From Parafrankia irregularis (lineage in GTDB: Bacteria; Actinomycetota; Actinomycetes; Frankiales; Frankiaceae), in contig NZ_FAOZ01000005.1 of NCBI RefSeq assembly GCF_001536285.1, forward strand, positions 299,813 through 363,812: a stretch of DNA of 64,000 nucleotides, given 5' to 3'. The translations under genes and the position numbers were made by a program. The notes beneath the pieces were generated by a model. The model was not told the origin of the DNA. It saw only the letters and a list, made by a program, of their open reading frames with translations, and did no database searches. Shown here piece by piece: positions 9,294 to 17,164 of the stretch. The stretch's first letter is position 1, and each line of letters starts with the position of its first letter.

Positions 9294-10603
9294 CGGTCCC
9301 GGAGCGGGTCGAGGCCGTGCAGGGGCAGCACCATGTTGCGGGTCGCGGCCACCGCCCGGTCGAGCGGATCGTCCTGGTCGCCGGTGCCGGCGTCCCACGG
9401 GTGATAGCGCGTCGACGCGCCGTCGCCGAAGGTGGACGGCATGCCGGCGGCGCCGACCGAGGTGTGGCCGGTCGCCGCCCGCACCCTGGCCGGAGCCGCG
9501 GCGACCCATTCCTCGGGCAGCGCGCGGGCCCCGTCCAGGGTGGTGTGCGAGGCGATCGCCAGCAGCTGGGTCCAGGCCCGGGGAACCACGGCGTCCAGGG
9601 CGTAGCCACCACCGCCGCAGGCCACCCAGCGGCCCTCGCAGACCTCGTGGGCCAGGGCGTGCAGCGCCTCGTAGGAGGCACGCTGCCCGTCCAGGGACAG
9701 CCGCAGGTCGGCGAGCGGGTCGAGCAGGTGCGTGTCGCACCCGTGCTGGGTGACCAGAACCTGCGGCCGGAACGCGCGCAGCAGGACGGGCACCACCCCG
9801 GAGAACGCCCGCAGCCAGCCGGCGTCACCCGTGGCCGGCGGCAGTGCGACGTTGACCGCGGTGCCCTCGGCGCTGCCCTCACCGACCTCCCGGGGGAAGC
9901 CGGTCCCGGGGAACAGCGACATTCCGCTCTGGTGCAGCGAGATGGTCAGCACCCGCGGATCGTCGTAGAACGCGGCCTGCACCCCGTCACCGTGGTGGAC
10001 GTCGATGTCGACGTAGGCGACCCGGGTGGCACCGGCCGCCAGCAGCCAGGCGATCGCGATCGCCGGATCGTTGTAGACGCAGAACCCACTCGCCGCACCG
10101 CGCATCGCGTGGTGCAGGCCGCCCGCGAGGGACACCGCATGGCGGTGGGTGCCCTCCCACACCGCCCGCGCCGCGGCCAGCGTGCCGCCGGTGATGAGGG
10201 CGGAGGCGGCGTGCATCCGGTCGAAGACAGGATTGTCCGCGGTGCCGAGCCCGTATCTCGCCGCCAGCAGGCTGCCCGCCGCCGAGCCCGGCGAGGCCGC
10301 GCGGACCGCGCCCACGTAGTCGGGGTCGTGTACCAGTTCGATCAGCTCGTCGGCGGCCATGCCGGCGGCGGCGACGGTGAGCCCGGGCGCCTCCAGCAGG
10401 CCGGCCGCGGTGGCCAGCTCCATGGTCAGCGCCAGCCGGACCGGATGCAGCGGATGGGCCGGGCCGAAGTTGTAGTCGAGCATCCCCGGGTCCCAGACCA
10501 CGAGGGTGCCGTCGCCCGGGCCGCCATCCCCGGCGGCCCGATCAGCCTCCGAGGACCCGACCGACCACGACTGCACTGGCTGGACGTTCACGGACCCGCT
10601 CAC
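9290..10603 (-). CDS. acuC: Acetoin utilisation-type (class I HDAC family) deacetylase AcuC
   Basis: 437 aa. The histone-deacetylase fold is clear: LDYNFGPAHPLHPVRLALT, then CVYNDPAIAI, the zinc/charge-relay segment YVDIDVHHGDGVQAAFYDD, LHQSGMSLFPGTG, and the zinc Asp in TQHGCDTH, followed by CGGGGYALD. All catalytic His and Asp residues are present. AcuC enzymes remove acyl groups from lysines, classically reactivating acetyl-CoA synthetase. The 3' end overlaps the acetyltransferase start, so writer and eraser are co-translated. I chose GTG 10603 because a TACCGT -10 element ends 8 nt upstream, implying a nearly leaderless message; GTG 10591 is an alternative. The first 35 residues are an extension relative to Streptomyces relatives. 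Confidence 0.9.
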   Translation of the reverse strand: MSGSVNVQPVQSWSVGSSEADRAAGDGGPGDGTLVVWDPGMLDYNFGPAHPLHPVRLALTMELATAAGLLEAPGLTVAAAGMAADELIELVHDPDYVGAVRAASPGSAAGSLLAARYGLGTADNPVFDRMHAASALITGGTLAAARAVWEGTHRHAVSLAGGLHHAMRGAASGFCVYNDPAIAIAWLLAAGATRVAYVDIDVHHGDGVQAAFYDDPRVLTISLHQSGMSLFPGTGFPREVGEGSAEGTAVNVALPPATGDAGWLRAFSGVVPVLLRAFRPQVLVTQHGCDTHLLDPLADLRLSLDGQRASYEALHALAHEVCEGRWVACGGGGYALDAVVPRAWTQLLAIASHTTLDGARALPEEWVAAAPARVRAATGHTSVGAAGMPSTFGDGASTRYHPWDAGTGDQDDPLDRAVAATRNMVLPLHGLDPLRDR

Positions 10604-10611
10604 ACGACAAG

Positions 10612-10617
10612 ACGGTA
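10612..10617 (-). promoter_or_regulatory. -10 element of acuC, near-leaderless
   Basis: TACCGT (TANNNT) read on the minus strand, 8 nt before GTG 10603. No convincing -35 hexamer is seen. Confidence 0.4.
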
Positions 10618-10681
10618 ACTCCCGTGGCTCTCCGGCACGACCGCTCGTCGACTCGCGGGCGATTGACCGGCGAGGACACGT

Positions 10682-10687
10682 TAGGGT
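10682..10687 (+). promoter_or_regulatory. -10 element of the acetoacetyl-CoA synthetase-like gene, near-leaderless
   Basis: TAGGGT lies 8 nt before GTG 10696. A TTGACC sits at 10663-10668, but its 13-bp spacing to this hexamer is short, so the -10 carries most of the evidence. Confidence 0.4.
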
Positions 10688-10695
10688 CAGATCAC

Positions 10696-12438
10696 GTGGC
10701 GGGAGATGAAAGTCCAGTAGACGACGAATCGCGCGATCAGTCGCCCGCGGGTACGGGCCACTTCGCGGCCACCGGCTCGGGAACGTCACGCGTGGCGTCG
10801 TCACGCGCCGCACCGTCACGCACGCCGGTGGGAACCGTGCTGTGGGAGCCGTCGGCCCAGCGCGTCGCGGAGGCATCCGTCACCCGCTTCCAGGACTGGC
10901 TCGCACAGGACCACGGCGTGTCCTTCGCCGAGCGGACCGGGCTCGCCCGCTGGTCGGTCACCCAACCGGGCCCTTTCTGGGACGCGGTCTGGGAGTTCTG
11001 CGCCGTCGAGGGCGACCGCGGCGACGGCCCGGCACTGACCGGCACCGGGCTGGCCGATGCCCGCTGGTTCACCTCCGCACGCGTCAACTACGCCGAGAAC
11101 GCGCTCAGCCGCCGCGGCCCCGCACCCGCGATCATCGCCGTCCGTGAGGACGGCGTGACCACCGTCGTCAGCTGGGACGAGCTTCGACGGCAGGTCGCAC
11201 GGGCCGCCGCCGGCCTGCGCCGCCTCGGTGTCGGCCCCGGAGACAGGGTCGCCGCGGTGCTGCCCAGCGGCGCGCAGGCCGTGGTCGCGATGCTGGCGTC
11301 CGCGAGCCTCGGCGCGGTGTGGGCCTGCGGCCCGCCCGAGCTCGGCCTGGCGGACATCGCCGACCGTTTCGCCCCCATCACGCCGAAGGTGCTGATCGGC
11401 GTCGACGGGTACACCCGCGAGGGCCAGGTTTTCGACTCGGTGCAGTCGCTGGCCGACCTGGCCCGCCGCCTGCCCAATCTGGCCGCGACGGTGGTGGTTC
11501 CCTACCTCGCGGCCGATGCCCTGACCCGGGCGGCGCAGGCGCGGACCCCGGCCCTGACCTCCTGGGACGACCTGCTCGCCGCGACGGAGGACCTGGCCTG
11601 GGCCCGGCTCCCGTTTGACGCGCCGCTATGGATCCAGTTCAGCTCCCCGGACACCGGCGTGGCGAAGCCCGTCGTCCACGGGCACGGCGGGATCCTCTTG
11701 GAGCATCTGAAATCGCTGGTGCTCCACCTGGATCTCGGGCCGGACGACCGCTTCTGCTGGCTGGCCACCACCGGCGAGGCCACGTGGAACCTCCTGGTCT
11801 CCGGCCTGCTCACCGGGTCGGCGATCGTCCTGTACGACGGCAGCCCGGCCCGGCCGGACCTGTCGATCCTGTGGCGGCTCGCGGAGGCGGTCGAGGTGAC
11901 CTGCCTGGGCCTGCCCGCCTCGTTCGTCGAGGCGTGCCACGGCTCGGGGCTGGTGCCGGCGAGCGTCGCCGATCTCTCACTGCTGCGCACCGTGGCGGCT
12001 TTCGGATCGCCGTTCACGCCGGACGCGGCCGCGTGGGTCTACGAGACGGTGAGCCCGTCGGTCGCCTTCAGCGCCATGAGTGGCGGTGGCGACCTCGGCG
12101 CGCCCACGATCGCGGCGCTGCCCACCGCGCCGGTGCGGGCCGGTGAGGCCGGCGCGGCGCTGGGCTGCGCCGTCGCCGTGGTCGACCCGGCCGGCTACCC
12201 GGCCAGGGGCCCGGCGGACGTCGACGGTGAGCTGGTCGTGACCATGCCGATGCCGTCGATGCCACTGTTCGTCTGGGGCGATCCAGCTGGATCGTGGCTC
12301 TTCCAGACCCGGCTGGCACGTTTCCCCGGCTGGTGGTCGCAGAACGAGTACGCGCGCCTGACACCGTCGGGGGCCTTCGCCGTGGGCAACGTCCTGTACC
12401 CGACGCTCCTGCCATCCGGCGTCCGCGCAGGCTACTGA
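10696..12438 (+). CDS. Truncated, catalytically eroded acetoacetyl-CoA synthetase-like protein
   Basis: About 580 aa from GTG 10696 (a further GTG at 10624 is in frame). The fold follows AacS throughout: VLWEPSAQRV, WFTSARVNYAENAL, KPVVHGHGGILLEHLKS, and FCWLATTGEATWNLLVSGL where active enzymes have a Gly-Trp-Met-Met core. Key ANL motifs are lost. The P-loop SSGTTGLPK reads SSPDTGVAK; SGGTD reads SGGGD; the W-x-H-G-D ribose-binding Asp region reads WWSQNEYA; GRSDSTLNRNGVR reads GNVLYPTLLPSGVR, with the hinge Asp gone. The protein stops at that hinge, so the whole C-terminal domain with the catalytic, acetylatable lysine is missing (usual length about 650). The frame is long and undisrupted, which argues for a retained non-catalytic protein over a fresh pseudogene. 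Divergent from acuC. Confidence 0.8.
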   Translation: MAGDESPVDDESRDQSPAGTGHFAATGSGTSRVASSRAAPSRTPVGTVLWEPSAQRVAEASVTRFQDWLAQDHGVSFAERTGLARWSVTQPGPFWDAVWEFCAVEGDRGDGPALTGTGLADARWFTSARVNYAENALSRRGPAPAIIAVREDGVTTVVSWDELRRQVARAAAGLRRLGVGPGDRVAAVLPSGAQAVVAMLASASLGAVWACGPPELGLADIADRFAPITPKVLIGVDGYTREGQVFDSVQSLADLARRLPNLAATVVVPYLAADALTRAAQARTPALTSWDDLLAATEDLAWARLPFDAPLWIQFSSPDTGVAKPVVHGHGGILLEHLKSLVLHLDLGPDDRFCWLATTGEATWNLLVSGLLTGSAIVLYDGSPARPDLSILWRLAEAVEVTCLGLPASFVEACHGSGLVPASVADLSLLRTVAAFGSPFTPDAAAWVYETVSPSVAFSAMSGGGDLGAPTIAALPTAPVRAGEAGAALGCAVAVVDPAGYPARGPADVDGELVVTMPMPSMPLFVWGDPAGSWLFQTRLARFPGWWSQNEYARLTPSGAFAVGNVLYPTLLPSGVRAGY

Positions 12439-12517
12439 CACGCCGGCCGCTGGGGCCGCCCGCTGACGGGCTGGCGTCTCGCCGGCCCGGTTTCGACAGG
12501 CCGGCTTCCAATAGGAA

Positions 12518-12548
12518 AAGCCGGATCCTCATGGCGAGGATCCGGCTT
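12518..12548 (-). terminator. Perfect 13-bp hairpin between convergent genes
   Basis: AAGCCGGATCCTC and GAGGATCCGGCTT form a perfect stem around the 5-nt loop ATGGC. Read on the minus strand it is followed by CTTTTCC, so it best terminates the sigma factor gene; it can also stop the synthetase-like gene arriving on the plus strand. Confidence 0.85.
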
Positions 12549-12659
12549 CCGACCACCCGTACCGGAGCGAGGACGGCTGCCCCTGCTCCGGGCTGTGCTA
12601 CGGGCGCCGGCCCGCGTTGCCGGCGCCCATCAGACGACCTCGGCCCAGCCGCCCGCTCG

Positions 12660-13937
<1,278 letters not shown>

Positions 13938-14066
13938 CAGTGGCAGATCCGATGGTCGGTGCGGGTGGGTCGTCTACTTCCTTGCACGTGGAGGTAACGA
14001 CCGAAGAGGCGCAACCATTCCCGTGCAGGCACAGCCGGACGTCAGCGATCGCCGGGCCTACAGAGA

Positions 14067-14096
14067 AGTGTAGACCCCTGCCTTCGGGACGCTGAA
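14067..14096 (-). promoter_or_regulatory. Possible sigma-gene promoter
   Basis: On the minus strand, TTCAGC (14091-14096) and TACACT (14067-14072) are separated by 18 bp, with the start codon about 130 nt downstream. The -35 match is weak. Confidence 0.3.
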
Positions 14097-14181
14097 CCCG
14101 CTGTCGCGAAGACTACCTGGCAGATCGCGCGGTGTGGTGAGAACGAGCAACTATCTCGGCGGCTTCCACGGTCAGTCCTCG

Positions 14182-14196
14182 ACTGTCAGTGACAGT
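14182..14196. promoter_or_regulatory. Perfect palindrome, possible operator
   Basis: ACTGTCA-G-TGACAGT, two 7-bp arms around one base, lies about 245 bp upstream of the sigma factor start. The size and symmetry suit a dimeric repressor. No regulator can be named. Confidence 0.35.
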
Positions 14197-14900
14197 TCAC
14201 AACGCAGCGTTGCCGTAACACCACTTTCGGGAGTTCGATCCAGAGATCGGCGTCACCTTCCGCGCGCCGCGGCGAGGGTCCACCACGCACGCCCTCCGCC
14301 AGCGAACACCATCCAACCAGCTGCGCCGATGCCACAGAGAGACGATCAGGCCACCGACAGACCGACTCCGTACCCCCATGAGCGCCACTTCACCCGTCCG
14401 GAGCGCCGCCGCCGGCGAGAGACGGATCACATCCGAACCACACGGCCGCCGGCACGACGTGAGCCGATCCACGGACAACCAGCCCGCCGCGCCGGCGGAT
14501 GTATTCCGGGTAACGACTCGCGACGCTCACGGACCGCATCAACCCCCACCTCGCCGCGCCACCGAACCGCGACTTCTTCGCCCACACGGCGGAGTCGGCG
14601 CGCACCAGCCGGCCAGAGGCGGACCCCGACGTAGATCTTCCCGCAGCAAGACCGATGATCACTCTCGGTAACAACTCATGGTGCGCGCCCCCGCCGCGGG
14701 GCGAGCCCTCACCGCGCCGGGCACCTCGGCCACCCACGCCACCCCCACACCCACCACAGGAGCCCCGAACCTGGCGTTTTTGCTGATTCACCGGCGAACG
14801 ACGCGCTCGATGCAACGCTTCGGTAGCCCCTGCGCAACCTTCTTCCACCACCCCTGGCCGCGCCGGGGACCCCCACCAGACGAGCACGGGGTGTAACCGC

Positions 14901-14906
14901 TACTCT
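14901..14906 (+). promoter_or_regulatory. -10 element of the glycoside hydrolase gene, leaderless
   Basis: TACTCT ends 6 nt before ATG 14913, which places the transcript start at or next to the start codon. There is no Shine-Dalgarno sequence, in agreement with a leaderless message. Confidence 0.4.
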
Positions 14907-14912
14907 CTCACG

Positions 14913-16625
14913 ATGTCGGTTTCCCCGATGCCCGCGCACTCCTCGTCCAGCCCGATCACGCCGGCCTCCGCGCGCGGCGCCTCCCCTGCCGCGGCGCCGC
15001 CGGAGACGCCGACCGGCCGTGCCGCCGACCACCCCACGGTGGGATCGGCAGGCCCCAACCGGCCACTGGCGGACCCCGCCGGCAGCGGTGAGGTGCCCGC
15101 CATCGACGTCCCCCGCCCGGCCGGCCCGGCCGACCCGGTCGATGTGATGCCCACCACTGTCGAGGTCGCCGGGTCCCGCGCCGGCACAACGGTGCCCGCG
15201 GCACCGTCAGCCTCCGCCACGCCGCCGGCACCACCCGTGCCGTCGCCAGCCGGCGAGATTCCGCTGCCGGCCGACCTCGCCGCGTTGCGCGAGACGGCCG
15301 TCGGCGTCCTGCGCGCGAACGACCTCGGTGACATCACCCGCCCGTCGCCGACCCTCTACCCACACCAGTGGCTGTGGGACAGCTGCTTCATCGCCATCGG
15401 GCTGCGCCACCTCGACCCCGCGCGCGCCGCGGCCGAACTGCTCTCCCTGCTGCGGGGCCAGTGGCCGGGCGGCATGATCCCGCACGTGATCTTCGCGGAG
15501 ACGACCGACTACTACCATGCGGGCCCGCAGCGGTGGCGCTGCGACCGCGTGTGCACCACCGCGGGCGGGGTCCAGTCGACCGGGGTCACCCAGCCACCCA
15601 TGATCGCCGAGGCGGCCGTCCGGGTCGGGGAGGCCATGACCCGCGACGAGCGGGTCGACTTCTACCGGCGCCTGGCACCCGGGCTGATCCGGTTCCACGA
15701 GTGGCTCTACCGCGAGCGCGACCCCGACGACAGCGGGCTGGTCGCGCTGGTCCACTCCTGGGAGTCGGGCATGGACAACACCCCGACCTGGATGGAGATG
15801 ACCAAGCCGGTCGCCCCGCGCACCGTGCGGGCGCTGCGCCGGATCAACGGCGACGACGCGCTCGACGCGCTGCGCCGTGACTCCAAGGAGGTGCCGCCGG
15901 ACGAGCGGCTGACCTCCGCGGACCTGTTCACGCTGTACCGGATCGTCCGCGAGCTGCGCCGCAGCCGCTACGACTTTCGCACCATCCGAGACACCTTCGT
16001 CCCACTGGTTCAGGACGTCGCCTTCAATGCGATCCTGATCCGCGCGAACGAGCACCTCGTGACGATCGCCGACGAGGCGGGCATCCCCATCCCCCGCTGG
16101 CTCTCCCGGTCGATGCGGCGCAGCCGCGCGGCGATGAGTGAGCTGTGGTCGGACGGTCTCTACTTCAGCCGGGACTTCCGCACCGGCGAGCTCCTGCACC
16201 ACCCCACCATCGCGAGCTTCCTGCCGCTCTACGCCGGTGTCGTCCCGGACGACCAGGTCGACGGTCTGGTGAAGACCCTCCTGTCGCCGCGGTACTGGGC
16301 GAGGTACGGCATCGCCAGCGTCCCCACCGACGACCCGGCCTTCCTGCCCCGCTGCTACTGGCAGGGCCCCGTCTGGGTCAACATGAACTGGCTGATCGCC
16401 GACGGGCTCGACCGCTACGGCCGCCGGGAGGCCGCCGACGCGATCCGCGCGAACACCGTCGAGGTGATCCGCGCGTCCGGATCGATGTTCGAGTACTACT
16501 CGCCGCTGGACGGCTCCGGCGCCGGCAGCAACCGCTTCTCCTGGACGTCGGCCCTGCTCATCGACATCCTCGCCACCCACCCACAGGTGGCCCTGACCAG
16601 GGCGGACAACACGACGAATCCGTGA
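14913..16625 (+). CDS. GH63/MGH1-like glycoside hydrolase
   Basis: 570 aa. The first 120 residues are an Ala/Pro-rich tail with no signal peptide. The rest is an (alpha/alpha)6 barrel of the mannosylglycerate hydrolase / GH63 C-terminal type: TLYPHQWLWDSCFIAIGLRH at about 148-167, GGMIPHVIFAE, GVTQPPMIAEA, LVHSWESGMDNTPTWMEM, LWSDGLYFSRDF, CYWQGPVWVNMNWLIADGL and FEYYSPLDGSGAGSNRFSWT near the end. The Asp in W-D-S and the Glu in F-E-Y-Y are the likely acid/base pair of this clan. The substrate may be mannosylglycerate, glucosylglycerate or a trehalose-like compatible solute, inferred from family only. Cytosolic. The start follows a TACTCT -10 directly. Confidence 0.8.
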   Translation: MSVSPMPAHSSSSPITPASARGASPAAAPPETPTGRAADHPTVGSAGPNRPLADPAGSGEVPAIDVPRPAGPADPVDVMPTTVEVAGSRAGTTVPAAPSASATPPAPPVPSPAGEIPLPADLAALRETAVGVLRANDLGDITRPSPTLYPHQWLWDSCFIAIGLRHLDPARAAAELLSLLRGQWPGGMIPHVIFAETTDYYHAGPQRWRCDRVCTTAGGVQSTGVTQPPMIAEAAVRVGEAMTRDERVDFYRRLAPGLIRFHEWLYRERDPDDSGLVALVHSWESGMDNTPTWMEMTKPVAPRTVRALRRINGDDALDALRRDSKEVPPDERLTSADLFTLYRIVRELRRSRYDFRTIRDTFVPLVQDVAFNAILIRANEHLVTIADEAGIPIPRWLSRSMRRSRAAMSELWSDGLYFSRDFRTGELLHHPTIASFLPLYAGVVPDDQVDGLVKTLLSPRYWARYGIASVPTDDPAFLPRCYWQGPVWVNMNWLIADGLDRYGRREAADAIRANTVEVIRASGSMFEYYSPLDGSGAGSNRFSWTSALLIDILATHPQVALTRADNTTNP

Positions 16626-16872
16626 AGGAAGCCCGCGGAATCCGTGACAGAAGTGCCGCGGATTCCGCGGCCGGAGGCCCGACAGATTCGTAGCGGAGAG
16701 CTCGTAGCAGAATCCCTGAGAGGCGGCGGATCCGGGCACCGCCATGGGCTTGGCGGAGCCGTGCCGACGGAGGGCGAACCGCACCGCACGGCCACCCATC
16801 GAAGATCCCGAACCTCCCGCGCAGCGCCCGGCAATTCATCTCGAAATGGATAAAAAGGGCACGGGCCCACCT

Positions 16873-16961
16873 GGGAACCCGCAAGAGTGAAGGATTTTGG
16901 TCGTGGGAACAACCAGAATCCTTCACTCTTGCGACTCGTCAAAGCGGGCTGGCGGGTTCCC
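16873..16961. repeat. Long imperfect inverted repeat (REP/MITE-like)
   Basis: The inner arms are 16881-16904 and 16909-16932: GCAAGAGTGAAGGATT pairs exactly with AATCCTTCACTCTTGC, and the continuation toward the 4-nt loop pairs with two mismatches. Outside them GGGAACCC (16873-16880) pairs with GGGTTCCC (16954-16961), leaving a 21-nt bulge on the right. It may act as a bidirectional terminator, but its size and the nearby diverged copy suggest a dispersed intergenic repeat. Confidence 0.75.
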
Positions 16962-17019
16962 GGAGGTTCGGCCACGTTCGGCCGGCGATCTTGATCGGCG
17001 CCAGTCCGTGACAGGCTCA

Positions 17020-17059
17020 GGAACGACAAAGATCCTTACTTCTCGCGACTCGCCAAAAC
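17020..17059 (+). repeat. Diverged direct copy of the inverted-repeat right arm
   Basis: GGAACGACAAAGATCCTTAC and its continuation match 16905-16945 at most positions, sharing GGAAC, ATCCTT, GCGACTCG and CAAA in order. It is a second, older copy about 115 bp away. Confidence 0.6.
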
Positions 17060-17164
17060 CCTCGGGACGGATCTGAAGTCTCGGGCAGGGTGGGGGCAGC
17101 GAGGCGGACTCGCTCGCCACCCCCACCCTGCCGCACTGGTGCCCTGCCGCACCAGCGCTCGGTG

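Larger units (their letters stand above)
13938..14912. other. Long gap upstream of the sigma factor
   Basis: 975 bp between two divergent genes. It contains a candidate sigma-gene promoter, a perfect 15-bp palindrome and a -10 hexamer for the glycoside hydrolase, annotated separately. Several open frames exist, but all are Arg/Pro-rich composition artefacts with no recognisable domain and no ribosome site. The length suits a multi-promoter control region for a principal sigma factor. Confidence 0.5.
16626..17164. other. Gap with long inverted repeat
   Basis: 539 bp between two converging genes. The only structures seen are the imperfect palindrome at 16873-16961 and the degenerate copy of one arm at 17020-17059. 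No coding frame is credible. Confidence 0.55.

Noticed and set aside
9294-9740. N-terminal extension of the acetyltransferase frame into acuC
   Set aside because: It overlaps the catalytic half of AcuC in another frame and is Arg/Gly-rich without a domain; the TTG at the acuC stop explains the start.
14134-14896. Several open frames of 70-170 codons upstream of the sigma gene
   Set aside because: They overlap each other on both strands, are dominated by Arg, Pro and Thr, and lack ribosome sites.
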